DNA of 64,000 nucleotides from assembly GCA_963820965.1 (NCBI GenBank), contig CAWGCC010000007.1, positions 1 through 64,000 on the forward strand, in the 5' to 3' direction. The notes under the pieces were generated by a model. It did no database searches. It was not told where the DNA came from and was given only the letters and a program-made list of their open reading frames with translations. This stretch comes from DATEDA01 sp963820965 (lineage in GTDB: Bacteria; Pseudomonadota; Gammaproteobacteria; Burkholderiales; SG8-39). The position numbers were made by a program, and so were the translations under genes. Shown piece after piece: positions 43,108 to 51,732 of the stretch (positions within the stretch are counted from its first letter, which is position 1; each line of letters starts with the position of its first letter).

Positions 43108-44741
43108 CCGGCGCGCTGCGCGGTGCCGACATCGTCGCGCGGACGCTCGCCCGGGCGGGCGTGCGACGCGTGTTCGCGCTTTCCGGCAACCACGTGATGT
43201 CGATCTTCGATGCGGCGCCCGAGGCGGGACTCCAGCTCGTCCACGTCCGGCACGAGGCTGCCATGGTGCACATGGCCGACGCGTGGGGACGTCTGACCGG
43301 CGAGGTCGGCGTCGCGCTCGCAACCGGCGGACCCGGTCACGCGAACGCGGTGCCGGCGCTCTACACCGCGCTCGCCGCGGAGTCTCCGGTCGTCCTGCTG
43401 AGCGGCCATTCGCCGCTCGATGAGGTGGGGCGCGGCGCGTTTCAGGAGATGCGCCAGGTCGACGTCGCGGCGCCGCTCGCGAAGGCAGCGTGGGCGGCGC
43501 AGTCGGTGTCGGCGCTAGGGGACGACGTCGTGCGCGCGCTGCGGCTCGCGGCGAGCGGACGGCCGGGGCCGGTGCATCTCAGCCTGCCTGCCGACGCTTT
43601 GGATGCCACCCTCACCGACGTGGCGCTGCCGGGGGCGGACGCATTCAGCGCGTCGATCGCTGCGCTTTCGCCCGCGGCGGCGGAAGCGGTGCTCGACGAG
43701 CTCGCACGCGCCGCGCGTCCCGTGATCCTCGTCGGACCGGCGCTCGTGCGCGGGGCAGGGCGCGAAGTGGCCCGGCGCCTCGAAACAGCGGCGCGTGTCC
43801 CGGTGATCGGCATGGAGAGCCCGCGGGGCCTCAATGAACCGGCGCTCGGCGCGCTCGGGGAAATGCTCCCGCAGGCCGATCTCATCGTCCTGCTCGGCAA
43901 GCCGCTCGATTTCGCGCTGCGCTTCGGCCGGCCGCCGACGATTTCCCCGGGCTGCCGGTTCGTCCACGTCGATCCCGATCCGGTGCTCGTGGAGCGCACT
44001 TCGCGAGAAGTCGGCGCTCGGCTCGCGTTCGCCGCGATTGCGGATTCGGGCGCAGCCGCCGAGGGTCTCGCCGAGCTCGCAGCGAAGCGCGCGTGGCCGA
44101 AGACCAGCTGGTTCGACGAGGTGAGCGCTGCCGTCGCTCACCGACCTGCGGCGTGGGCGACGCTCGCGTCCTCGGGCGGTGGCCGGGTGCATCCGCTCGA
44201 GGTGTGCCGCGCGGTGCAGGCGGTCCTCGACAGTCACGAGGACGCGGTGCTGATCGCCGACGGCGGCGAGTTCGGACAGTGGGCGCAAGCGTCCCTCGTG
44301 GCGCGTCGCCGGGTCACCAACGGCCCGGCCGGCGCGATCGGGGCCGCGGTGCCGTTCGCGATCGCGGCCCGGCTCGCGTTCCCGTCCTCGCCGGTGGTCG
44401 CGATGTCCGGCGACGGCTCGTTCGGATTTCACATGGCCGAGTACGACACCGCGGTCCGCTACGGCGCGCCGTTCGTCGCGGTCGTCGGCAACGACGCACG
44501 GTGGAACGCGGAGCACCAGATCCAGCTCAGGAGCTACGGTCCCGCGCGCGCGGTCGGTTGCGAGCTCCTGCCGACGCGCTACGATCGCGTGGCTGCGGCG
44601 CTGGGCGGCCACGGCGAGCACGTCGAAAGCGCGGCGGACCTCGCCGGGGCGCTCGATCGCGCGCTCGCCGCGGGGCGCCCGGCATGCGTGAACGTCGCCA
44701 TCGAAGGCCTGGCGGCGCCGGATCTGTCGCGGATGGGTTGA
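43104..44741 (+). CDS. Thiamine-pyrophosphate enzyme (acetolactate synthase-like)
   Basis: 545 residues from GTG 43104 (GTGA overlap with the flavoprotein stop). The Pyr domain has the activating glutamate E51 in VHVRHEAAMVHMADAWGR and GVALATGGPGHANAVPALY. The central domain is intact. The PP domain has the ThDP motif MSGDGSFGFHMAEYDTA through VVGNDARWN. The overall shape is that of acetolactate synthase, benzoylformate decarboxylase or oxalyl-CoA decarboxylase relatives. It lacks clues for sulfopyruvate decarboxylase or sulfoacetaldehyde acetyltransferase. It would act on a 2-oxo acid produced by the pathway; the exact reaction is unknown. Confidence 0.85.
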   Translation: MTGALRGADIVARTLARAGVRRVFALSGNHVMSIFDAAPEAGLQLVHVRHEAAMVHMADAWGRLTGEVGVALATGGPGHANAVPALYTALAAESPVVLLSGHSPLDEVGRGAFQEMRQVDVAAPLAKAAWAAQSVSALGDDVVRALRLAASGRPGPVHLSLPADALDATLTDVALPGADAFSASIAALSPAAAEAVLDELARAARPVILVGPALVRGAGREVARRLETAARVPVIGMESPRGLNEPALGALGEMLPQADLIVLLGKPLDFALRFGRPPTISPGCRFVHVDPDPVLVERTSREVGARLAFAAIADSGAAAEGLAELAAKRAWPKTSWFDEVSAAVAHRPAAWATLASSGGGRVHPLEVCRAVQAVLDSHEDAVLIADGGEFGQWAQASLVARRRVTNGPAGAIGAAVPFAIAARLAFPSSPVVAMSGDGSFGFHMAEYDTAVRYGAPFVAVVGNDARWNAEHQIQLRSYGPARAVGCELLPTRYDRVAAALGGHGEHVESAADLAGALDRALAAGRPACVNVAIEGLAAPDLSRMG

Positions 44742-44754
44742 AGGAGGTGTTGCG

Positions 44755-45330
44755 ATGAACAGGCTGGCAGCCGCCCTGACGTCCATCGTGCTCGCGTCGG
44801 CCGCGCTCGCCGCCGAGGTCGCCGGCGTCAAGCTCGACGACAGGGTGACGATCGCGCCGAACGCGCCGGAGCTGGTGCTGAACGGCGCCGGGGTGCGCAC
44901 GCGCTTCTTCGTGAAGGTCTACGTCGGCGCGCTCTACCTCCCCGGGAAGAGGACCAGCGCCGCCGACGTGCTCGCGCTGCCCGGCGCGAAGCGCATGACG
45001 CTCGTGATGCTGCGCGACCTGACCGCGCAGCAGCTCGCCGACGCGCTGAACGAGGGATTCGCCGCCAACAATCCGCCGCCCGACCAGGAACGCTACAAGG
45101 CTCAGCTCGCCGAGCTGCTCGGGATCATGAACGCGCTCGGCCAGGCGAAGCAGGGCGAGATCATCGCGCTCGACTATCTGCCCGACTCGGGGACGCGAGT
45201 GGTCGTCAACGGCCAGGCAAAGGGCAAGCCGATCCCGGACGAGGGCTTTTACCGCGCCATCCTGAAGATCTGGCTCGGCGATAAGCCGGTGGATGCGGAT
45301 CTCAAGAAGGGCTTGCTCGGGCAGGGGTGA
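44755..45330 (+). CDS. Chalcone-isomerase-like periplasmic protein
   Basis: 191 residues. GGAGG lies a few bases before ATG 44755. A signal peptide (LAAALTSIVLASAALA) precedes a chalcone-isomerase fold: LVLNGAGVRTRFFVKVYVGA, LYLPGKRTSAADVL, KRMTLVMLRDLTAQQLADAL and GEIIALDYLPDSGTRVVVNG. Bacterial members lack the plant catalytic residues and are thought to bind fatty acids or similar ligands. It sits 13 bases after the ThDP enzyme gene and ends at a REP-like repeat. No link to the acid pathway is evident beyond position. Confidence 0.85.
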   Translation: MNRLAAALTSIVLASAALAAEVAGVKLDDRVTIAPNAPELVLNGAGVRTRFFVKVYVGALYLPGKRTSAADVLALPGAKRMTLVMLRDLTAQQLADALNEGFAANNPPPDQERYKAQLAELLGIMNALGQAKQGEIIALDYLPDSGTRVVVNGQAKGKPIPDEGFYRAILKIWLGDKPVDADLKKGLLGQG

Positions 45331-45331
45331 C

Positions 45332-45408
45332 CCGTCATTCCGGCGAATGCCGGAATCCACGGGCGTCGCCAAGGCCGGACTGGATCCCGGCTTACGCCGG
45401 GATGACGC
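45332..45408. repeat. REP-like palindromic repeat pair, copy 1
   Basis: Two short hairpins, TTCCGGCgaatGCCGGAA and TCCCGGCttacGCCGGGA, are arranged head to head between CGTCATTCC and GGGATGACG. This matches the widespread proteobacterial intergenic repeat that reads GTCATTCC...GGAATGAC. It begins right after the chalcone-isomerase-like stop. The following 45409-45709 holds no gene that I can support. Confidence 0.8.
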
Positions 45409-45709
45409 AGCGTTGACGGCGTCACCTCGGCCCCGCAAGCGGCAGTGCGAGGGTCAGCCACGCGCCGGCCGGGGGGCGCTTCACGTCGGTTGCCACGATG
45501 GGATGTCGGTTTTCCGTCGGTAGCGCGGTCTCGCCATGCCCGGCCAAGGTAGCGAACTCGGGTCCCCGCCGCACTACGCCGGACGGTCTACGGACCACGC
45601 GGCCCCTCCAGGGCGGCTTTCGCGGTGCCGCATTCACGTGCGGACTTTGAGTCGCCGCCACCGGCTACAATCGTGGCGGGTTTCTACCATAACGACTATG
45701 GAGGCAGGC

Positions 45710-46675
45710 ATGAGGAGCATCACGCGCGCGCTCGCGACCGCGGCGGCGATCGGATTCACCGCGAGCAGCGGGGCGCAGGACAGGGTCACCATCTCGATCG
45801 CGACCGGGCCCACCAGCGGCGTCTACTACCCGCTCGGCGGCGGCATCGCCAACGTGCTCTCGAAGTACGTGCCCGGCTACGCGGCCAACGCCGAGTCGAC
45901 CGCCGGGTCGGTCGCCAACATCCAGCTCATGAGCCAGAAGAAGTCCGACTTGGCGCTGTCGATGGCGGACGCAGCCTGGGACGGGCTCCGGGGCGAGGGC
46001 AAGTTCTCGGGCGGTGCGGTGCCGCTGCGCACGCTCATGGTCGCCTACCCGAACCGCATGCACGTCGTCACGGTGGATGGGACCGGCATCCAGAAGTTTG
46101 CCGACCTCAAGGGCAAGCGCGTCTCGACCGGCGCGCCGAACAGCGCGACCGAGCTGATGGCGTTCCGCGTGCTCGAGGCGATGGGCCTCGACCCGGCGAA
46201 GGACATCCGCCGCGAGCGGCTCGACCCGGGCAAGTCCTCCGACGCGATCAAGGACAAGAAGCTCGACGCGTACTTCTGGGTCGGCGGTATTCCGACGTCG
46301 GCGGTGACCGATCTCGGCGCGACGCCCGGCACGAAACTCAAGCTGGTCGACCACGCCGATGCGACCGACGCGATGAACAAGAAGTACGGCCCGCTGTACG
46401 TGCGCGACACCATCCCGGCGAAGTCCTACCCGGGCCAGGACGCGCCCAACCAGGTCGTCACGGTGTGGAACCTGATCATCGCGCGTGCCGACATGCCGGA
46501 CGCGGTCGCCTACAACATCGTGAAGACGATCTTCGACAAGCAGGAAGAGCTGATCCAGGTCCACAAGGAAGCGGCGAGCTTCAACGTGAAGACGCAGTCC
46601 AACACCGCGTCGCCGCTCCCGTTTCACCCGGGCGCGATCAAGTACTTCGCCGAGAAGGGCGTCCAGCTCAAGTGA
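45710..46675 (+). CDS. TAXI-family TRAP transporter solute receptor
   Basis: 321 residues, GGAGG six bases before ATG 45710. A signal peptide is followed by TISIATGPTSGVYYPLGGGI, the defining opening of TAXI receptors, then STAGSVANIQLMSQKKSDLA, LKGKRVSTGAPNSATELMAF, LDAYFWVGGIPTSAV and a C-terminal LPFHPGAIKYFAEKGV. It captures a periplasmic ligand and hands it to the fused TRAP permease encoded 110 bp downstream. TAXI receptors bind glutamate/glutamine or other carboxylates, and the ligand is usually unknown. REP-like repeats flank it on both sides, so it may have moved as a unit. Confidence 0.92.
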   Translation: MRSITRALATAAAIGFTASSGAQDRVTISIATGPTSGVYYPLGGGIANVLSKYVPGYAANAESTAGSVANIQLMSQKKSDLALSMADAAWDGLRGEGKFSGGAVPLRTLMVAYPNRMHVVTVDGTGIQKFADLKGKRVSTGAPNSATELMAFRVLEAMGLDPAKDIRRERLDPGKSSDAIKDKKLDAYFWVGGIPTSAVTDLGATPGTKLKLVDHADATDAMNKKYGPLYVRDTIPAKSYPGQDAPNQVVTVWNLIIARADMPDAVAYNIVKTIFDKQEELIQVHKEAASFNVKTQSNTASPLPFHPGAIKYFAEKGVQLK

Positions 46676-46700
46676 CCGCACAGGCGCGGCGCGCCTGTCC

Positions 46701-46765
46701 GGTCATCCCGGCGCAAGCCGGGATCCAGCCGACGCCGCCTGGACTCCGGCGTTCGCCGGAGTGAC
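46701..46765. repeat. REP-like palindromic repeat pair, copy 2
   Basis: TCCCGGCgcaaGCCGGGA and CTCCGGCgttcGCCGGAG between GGTCATCCC and GGAGTGACC. Same architecture as copy 1. It lies inside the receptor-permease intergenic gap and could act as a transcript-stabilising or attenuating hairpin. Confidence 0.8.
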
Positions 46766-46785
46766 CCGCCACGGGAGGAGGGCCC

Positions 46786-48822
46786 ATGGCCGACGCACCG
46801 TCGCGAGCGGCGACAGAACCGGTCGTCACCGAAGAGCGCCTGAAGAAGGCCGAGCAGTTCATCGAGGCCGAGGAAGGGGCGACCAACCGCTTTCCCGGCG
46901 CGTGGGGGGTGTTCCTCACTGCCGCCGCGGTCGCGATGTCGCTCTTCCATCTCTACTCGGCGTACGGGGTGATCACGACGACGACCCTGCGCTACGCGCA
47001 CGTCGGCTTCGTGCTCTTCCTCGTGTTCCTGCTCTTCCCCGTGACGAAGCGGCGGCGCAACCGCTTCAGCTCGATCGACCTCGGGCTCGCGCTCCTCGGC
47101 GTCGCCACCGTCTTGTACGCGATCAACGGCGGCGACGACTTCCTCGACCGCAGCACCGCGCCCAACCCGCTCGACATGGTGATGGGCATCGCGCTCGTCC
47201 TGCTGGTGCTCGAGGCCGCGCGGCGCTCGACCGGCTGGATCATGCCGTTCGTCGTGATCCTCTTCCTCGCGTACGCGATGTTCGGGCCGTACCTGCCCGA
47301 TCCCTGGCGCCACCGCGGTTACGACATCGGGCGGCTCGTCGGCACGATGTACATGACGCTCGAGGGCATCTTCGGTACCGCGGTCGACGTGTCCTCGTCG
47401 CTGATCATCCTGTTCACCATCTACGGCGCGTTCCTGCAGTTCTCGGGCGCGGGCAAGTTCTTCCTCGACTTCTCGTTCGCCGCGCTCGGCGGGAAGCCGA
47501 CCGGCGCCGGCCGCACGATCGTGCTCTCGTCGTTCCTGCTCGGCGGGCCGTCGGGCTCGGGCGTCGCGACGACCGTCACGCTCGGCACCGTCGCCTACCC
47601 GATGCTCGCGAAGGCGGGCTACGAGCGGAATGCCGCCGGGGGACTGCTCGCCGCGGGCGGCCTGGGCGCGATCCTCTCGCCGCCGGTGCTCGGCGCGGCC
47701 GCATTCCTGATCGCCGAATTCCTCAAGATCTCGTACCTCGACGTGATCAAGATGGCGGCGATCCCGACCTGCCTGTACTACCTGTCGCTGCTGCTGATGG
47801 TCGAGATCGACGCGCGGAAGTACGGTATGCGCCCGGTGGATTTCGGCGAGCGCCCCGGCGTGTGGCAACTCACGAAGACGCTCGGGTTCCACTTCCTGTC
47901 GCTGGTCGCGATCATCGTGTTCATGCTGCTCGGCTTCTCGCCGATCGGCTCGGTCTTCTGGGCGACGGCGGTCGCGTTCCTCGTGAGCTTCTTCAACCGC
48001 GACAGCGCGCTCCTCGACCTCGGGCTCCTCGCGCGGCGGCCGCCCGGCTGGTGGCAGGACCTCCTGCTGCGCTCGAAGCTCACGAAGGCGCTCGAGGCCG
48101 GCTCGGTCGGCATGCTGAACGTCGGCGCGACCTGCGCCGCGGCGGGCCTCATCGTCGGCGTGGTGACGCTCACCGGGCTCGGGCTGAAGTTCGCCGAGAT
48201 CGTGATCTCCTACGCCGGCGGCAGCCTGGTCCTCACCGCGATCTACACCGCGCTCATCGTCTGGGTCGTCGGGCTCGCGGTGCCGGTGACCGCGAGCTAC
48301 ATCATCTGCGCGGTGATCGCGGCGCCGGCGCTGATCCGGCTCGGCGTGCCCGACTTCGCCGCGCACATGTTCATCTTCTACTACGCGGTGCTGTCGGAGG
48401 TGTCGCCGCCGACCGCGCTCTCGCCGTTCGCGGCCGCCGCCATCACCGGCGGCGACCCGTACAAGACGACGCTGCAGTCGTGGAAGTACACGCTGCCGGC
48501 GTTCGTGGTGCCGTTCGTGTTCGTGCTCGATCCGCTCGGCGTCGGCATCCTGCTCGCGATCCCGAAGGGCGGCTCGTGGCTCGACATCGTATGGATCACG
48601 GCGCTCGCGTCGCTCGCGCTCGTCGCGCTCGCCGGTGCGGCCGAGGGCTGGCTCTTCAAGAAGACGAACGCCGCGGAACGGACGCTGCTGCTCGTCGCCG
48701 GGCTGCTGCTGATCTACCCGAAGGCGCTGTACGACGCGATCGGGTTCGCGCTGCTCGTGGCGGCGGTCATCCTGCAGCTCCTGCGCCGCGGGCGCTCGGC
48801 GGCGGCCGCGCGCGGCGGCTGA
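46786..48822 (+). CDS. TRAP transporter fused permease (4TM/12TM)
   Basis: 678 residues with about 16-18 hydrophobic segments. The N-terminal part corresponds to the small (Q) subunit and the rest to the large (M) subunit, the fused form that partners with TAXI receptors. Landmarks are LVGTMYMTLEGIFGTAVDVS, GGPSGSGVATTVTLGTVAYP, GGLGAILSPPVLGAAAFLIA, AVPVTASYIICAVIAAPALI and LSEVSPPTALSPFAAAAITG. It drives sodium-dependent high-affinity uptake of an organic acid. It follows the receptor gene and REP repeat. Intact frame and full length. An antisense open frame of similar length on the minus strand is a shadow. Confidence 0.95.
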   Translation: MADAPSRAATEPVVTEERLKKAEQFIEAEEGATNRFPGAWGVFLTAAAVAMSLFHLYSAYGVITTTTLRYAHVGFVLFLVFLLFPVTKRRRNRFSSIDLGLALLGVATVLYAINGGDDFLDRSTAPNPLDMVMGIALVLLVLEAARRSTGWIMPFVVILFLAYAMFGPYLPDPWRHRGYDIGRLVGTMYMTLEGIFGTAVDVSSSLIILFTIYGAFLQFSGAGKFFLDFSFAALGGKPTGAGRTIVLSSFLLGGPSGSGVATTVTLGTVAYPMLAKAGYERNAAGGLLAAGGLGAILSPPVLGAAAFLIAEFLKISYLDVIKMAAIPTCLYYLSLLLMVEIDARKYGMRPVDFGERPGVWQLTKTLGFHFLSLVAIIVFMLLGFSPIGSVFWATAVAFLVSFFNRDSALLDLGLLARRPPGWWQDLLLRSKLTKALEAGSVGMLNVGATCAAAGLIVGVVTLTGLGLKFAEIVISYAGGSLVLTAIYTALIVWVVGLAVPVTASYIICAVIAAPALIRLGVPDFAAHMFIFYYAVLSEVSPPTALSPFAAAAITGGDPYKTTLQSWKYTLPAFVVPFVFVLDPLGVGILLAIPKGGSWLDIVWITALASLALVALAGAAEGWLFKKTNAAERTLLLVAGLLLIYPKALYDAIGFALLVAAVILQLLRRGRSAAAARGG

Positions 48823-48827
48823 AGAAG

Positions 48828-49623
48828 ATGGCGCGCGCCGCGCTCGCCGTGGCGCTCGCGATTGCCGTCGAAGCGGCAGCGGCCTACGAGGGACCGGCCG
48901 GGGTCACGCTGCTCGCGCCGTGGATCGGCCGGGGCGCGCTCGCGCGCGAGGTCCGGCTGGAACGGCTGGACGTCTCGAGCGAGATCGTACTCGACCCGCG
49001 ATGGGATCCCGCGCAGCGACGGCCGCGGTCGCGCCTTCCCCGACGGGTTCGTCGCGACGGTCGCAGTGACGCGCATGCGGCTCGAGCTCGCGAACGGCGG
49101 CGCGCGCGAGGTTCGCGCCCGGCTGATCGTCCCGTTCCGCGCTTCGGCCACGCTCGGCACCGGGTTCGTTGCGCCCGAGTCTTTCGCAGCGGCCCAGGAC
49201 GGCAGACCGCTCGCGGTGCCGGCTGCGCCGCGCGAGCTGCACCGGGCCGGGATGTTCGCGGTGCGGGGCTATCCGCTGGACGTCGTGCTTACCGCCGGCG
49301 GCACCGCGGCAGTCGAGGTCACGGTGCGTCATGCGCTGGCGATGAATCCGGCGTGGTATCGCTTCGAGCTCGGTGCCCCGCCGCTGCCGCGGGATACCGC
49401 GCCCCGGTTTCGCGTACTCGCCGATTCGCGTACCGCGTTCGCGCTGGCGCTCGCCTCGCCCGATCCGTCGCTCGGCGGCCGCGACTGCCGGGTGCGGATC
49501 TGCGGCGGCAAGGGTGACTGCTTGACTTACCGGGCCCGCCTCGCGGAGGTCGACAGCAGCTGGTTCGCGGCAAGGCTGCCGGGTGGCAGCGTTTCGGTGC
49601 TCCTGGACTGGGACGATCGCTAG
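48828..49623 (+). CDS. Exported protein of unknown function (one frameshift)
   Basis: About 265 codons from ATG 48828, five bases after the permease stop. The signal peptide AALAVALAIAVEAAAA is followed by VTLLAPWIGRGALAREVRLE and EIVLDPRWDPAQ. After an extra base near 49018 the rest reads DGFVATVAVTRMRLELANGG, ATLGTGFVAPESFA, DVVLTAGGTAAVEVTVRHAL and RVRICGGKGDCLTYRAR. TAXI-TRAP permeases are often followed by a small DUF1850 gene. This product is longer, and I do not recognise its fold, which looks beta-rich. It is likely periplasmic and possibly a transport accessory. Probably functional apart from a sequence error. Confidence 0.65.
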
Positions 49624-49713
49624 CGCGGAGTAGCCGCCAGGGGAGTGGCCAGGTTCTGCAACGAGCGACCAGGTTCGCTATCTTATGGGCGTATCGGAAC
49701 GTAGCCAGCGTAG

Positions 49714-50373
49714 ATGACCAATCCGACGGCCGCCGATCTCGCCGGGTCGACGCTCCTCGCGTCGCTCTCGCCCGAGGAGCTGCGGGCGGCGGCGGCGCTC
49801 TTCAGCGTTCGCCGGTTTCCGAAGGACGCCATCCTCGTCACCGAGGGTGACCGCCTCGACGTGTTCAGCATCATCCTGTCGGGAAAGGTCAAGTTCTACT
49901 GGCGCGATGACGCCGGCCGACAGGTGGACGTCGCCATCGTCGGTCCGGGGGAGGATTTCGCCGCGCAGTCGATCGGGGGCGAGTCGATGCTCACTTCGAT
50001 CATCGCGCTCGAGGATCTCCGCCTCGCTTCGATGCCGGTGGCCGAGTTCGAGCGGCTGCTGCTGCGGCACCCGCAGCTCGCCGTGGCCTATCTCAAGCGC
50101 GTCGTCTTCCTCTTCCGCCGCACCATGATGGGCAGGCGATCCTTCTCGATGGAGGACGTGTACGGCCGCGTGACCGAGCTGCTGCTTGCGAACGCGATCG
50201 AGACCGACGGCGTGCTCGTCACCGAGCGGTTCACGCACGCGGAGATCGGCCAGCGCGTCGGCGCCACCCGCGAGATGGTCGGCCGGGTGCTGCGGGATCT
50301 CGCGCGGGGCGGTTATATACGGGCGGACCGAGGGCGATTCACGGTCCTGCGCAAACCGCCGCGGCACTGGTGA
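49714..50373 (+). CDS. Crp/Fnr-family transcriptional regulator
   Basis: 219 residues. The N-terminal beta-roll is seen in FPKDAILVTEGDRLDVFSII and GEDFAAQSIGGESML. The dimerisation helix is about residues 115-140, and the C-terminal winged helix-turn-helix has RFTHAEIGQRVGATREMVGR and VLRDLARGGYI. There are no cysteines at all, so it is not an Fnr-type iron-sulfur oxygen sensor. The cassette reads GGESML rather than GE-x6-R-S of true cAMP receptors, so the effector is unknown. It might control the transport genes upstream or the damaged Bug gene downstream; nothing in the sequence decides this. Confidence 0.88.
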   Translation: MTNPTAADLAGSTLLASLSPEELRAAAALFSVRRFPKDAILVTEGDRLDVFSIILSGKVKFYWRDDAGRQVDVAIVGPGEDFAAQSIGGESMLTSIIALEDLRLASMPVAEFERLLLRHPQLAVAYLKRVVFLFRRTMMGRRSFSMEDVYGRVTELLLANAIETDGVLVTERFTHAEIGQRVGATREMVGRVLRDLARGGYIRADRGRFTVLRKPPRHW

Positions 50374-50483
50374 GCCGCGGGAAGAGAAATAGTTCCCTCG
50401 GATCCGCCGTATTCGTTCTCTCGCGAGTCGCCGCTGTCGCGCGTAGTCTGACCACCACGCACTGACCGACGTTGGAGGATGCC

Positions 50484-50710
50484 GTGGCCCGATCGACTCT
50501 CGCGTTCCGCGCCGCCTGCGCCGCCGCCGCCCTGATCGGCGCCTTTCCAGCGCTCGCGCAGAGCCGTGATCCGGCGGTGGGGTACCCGAGCCGGCCGGTT
50601 CGTCTCGTCGTCCCGTTCGCCCCGGGCGCCTCGCCGGAACTCCGCGCCCGGGAGCTCGGGCAGAAGCTCGGCCGAGCAGTGGGGCCAGCCGGTCATCATC
50701 GAAAACCGTC
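50484..50710 (+). pseudogene. Bug/TctC receptor, N-terminal fragment
   Basis: GGAGG precedes GTG 50484. The first roughly 75 codons encode a signal peptide (AFRAACAAAALIGAFPALAQ) and the Bug opening YPSRPVRLVVPFAPGASPEL, then, with one small shift near 50670, VIIENRPGE. At that point the homology stops and the next codons belong to a flavin-oxidase gene. Full-length Bug proteins are about 320 residues. This is the left side of a deletion junction. Confidence 0.8.
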
Positions 50711-51157
50711 CCGGCGAAAGGCGATCCGTCCGGCTTCGTGCGGGTGCTCGACGACTCGACGCTCGCGATTCCGGAGCGTCCGGGGAATCGGCGCGCCGAT
50801 ACGTTCTCGAACCTGCTGCAGAACCCGCACGTCGCGCTTATGTTCCTGATCCCGGGCAAGCAGGAGACCCTGCGCGTGAGCGGCACCGCGATGATCGTCA
50901 GGGATCGGTGGCTTCGTGAACAGATGGCGATCGCCGGCAAGGCCCCCGAGCTCGCGCTCGTCGTGACGATCCGGGAGGTCTCCATTCATTGCGCCAAGTG
51001 CGTCATACGGTCGAAGCTCTGGGACGCCCGGCACTGGCCGGATCTGGAAGGGGTCCCGTCGCTTGCGCGGGCGATCGTCGACCAGGCGAAGCTGACGAGG
51101 ACTCCCGAGCAGATACAGGCCTTCATCGACGACGACGTTCGGAAGCGGCTGTATTGA
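50711..51157 (+). pseudogene. Pyridoxamine-5'-phosphate-oxidase-like flavoprotein, N-terminally truncated
   Basis: Starts in mid-protein with PAKGDPSGFVRVLDDSTLAI, then PGNRRADTFSNLLQNPHVAL and MFLIPGKQETLRVSGTAMIV, the FMN-binding split-barrel core. It ends with RSKLWDARHWPDLE and a helical tail. The N-terminal 60 or so residues are missing, replaced by the Bug fragment. A GTG at 50738 could start a short product, but FMN-binding residues in the missing part would be lost. Right side of the deletion scar, probably inactive. Confidence 0.75.
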
Positions 51158-51217
51158 ACGATTGCGCCGTGCTGTGGACTCCCCGCGGAAGTTCCGACGC
51201 GCACTGCGCGCGCTGCA

Positions 51218-51440
51218 ATGACCCTCGAAGCCTGGCTCGCTTTCCTCGTCGCCGCAATCCTCATCAGCGTCTCGCCCGACGCCGGCGCGGTCGCGTGCAT
51301 GACGACCGGCATGCGCTACGGCGACGGCCGCGGCATCTGGAACATCTTCGGGATGCAGATCGGCATTGCACTCCAGCTCGCCATCGTCGGCGCGGGACTG
51401 GGCGCGATCCTGCTCGCGACGTTCAAGCGCGGCGCCGAGC
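51218..51440 (+). pseudogene. LysE-family exporter, N-terminal fragment
   Basis: MTLEAWLAFLVAAILISVSP opens a LysE/RhtB-type amino-acid exporter, and the next block GIWNIFGMQIGIALQLAIVG contains the second helix. Homology stops after about 70 residues at roughly 51425. The following bases are the promoter and operator of the toxin-antitoxin pair. Full-length members have about 205 residues and six helices. The break coincides with the incoming toxin-antitoxin module, so the module or a deletion beside it removed the rest. Confidence 0.75.
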
Positions 51441-51460
51441 GCTCGGAAAGCAAGTGGCGA

Positions 51461-51480
51461 TCTGGTCTAGTCTGGTCTAA
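51461..51480 (+). promoter_or_regulatory. Tandem 10-bp repeats, probable toxin-antitoxin operator
   Basis: TCTGGTCTAG followed at once by TCTGGTCTAA, then ACTGG, nine bases before the antitoxin start. Antitoxins of the Phd/VapB type bind such repeats over their own promoter to autoregulate the operon. Confidence 0.65.
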
Positions 51481-51489
51481 ACTGGCCGG

Positions 51490-51732
51490 ATGGATCAGAT
51501 CAATCTCTACCAGGCCAAGACGAGGCTTTCGGAGCTCGTTGACCGCGCCGCCGCCGGCGAGGAGATCGTGATCGCCCGACACGGGCGCCCGGTCGCCAAG
51601 CTCGTCGCCTACAAGCCGCGGGCGGGCAAGCGGCGGAAACTTGGGCTGCTGGCCGGGAAATGGGAGATCCCGGAAGACTTCGACGACCCCTTGCCCGAGG
51701 ACGTTCTGGACGCCTTCGAGGGCCGCCGTTGA
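51490..51732 (+). CDS. Phd/YefM-family antitoxin
   Basis: 80 residues, MDQINLYQAKTRLSELVDRA followed by GEEIVIARHGRPVAKLVAYK, the standard Phd/YefM DNA-binding fold. The C-terminal tail (WEIPEDFDDPLPEDVLDAFE) is acidic and would wrap around the toxin. It begins just after the tandem operator repeats and overlaps the PIN toxin start by four bases. It neutralises the VapC-type toxin and represses its own promoter. Intact and typical in length. Confidence 0.9.
   Translation: MDQINLYQAKTRLSELVDRAAAGEEIVIARHGRPVAKLVAYKPRAGKRRKLGLLAGKWEIPEDFDDPLPEDVLDAFEGRR

Noticed and set aside
43104..44741. Calling the ThDP enzyme sulfoacetaldehyde acetyltransferase or sulfopyruvate decarboxylase to fit the sulfonate idea
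   Set aside because: Length and motifs fit general acetolactate-synthase-like enzymes. I see nothing specific to Xsc or ComDE.
45422..45661. Minus-strand frame whose tail reads like a protein C-terminus (GAWLTLALPLAGPR)
   Set aside because: It might be the last bit of a lost gene, but there is no recognisable domain or start, so I left it out of the features.
46624..48366. Long open frame on the minus strand opposite the TRAP permease (580 codons)
   Set aside because: It is antisense to a perfectly conserved permease. Its translation is Glu/Arg/His-rich low-complexity text typical of reverse frames in G+C-rich DNA.
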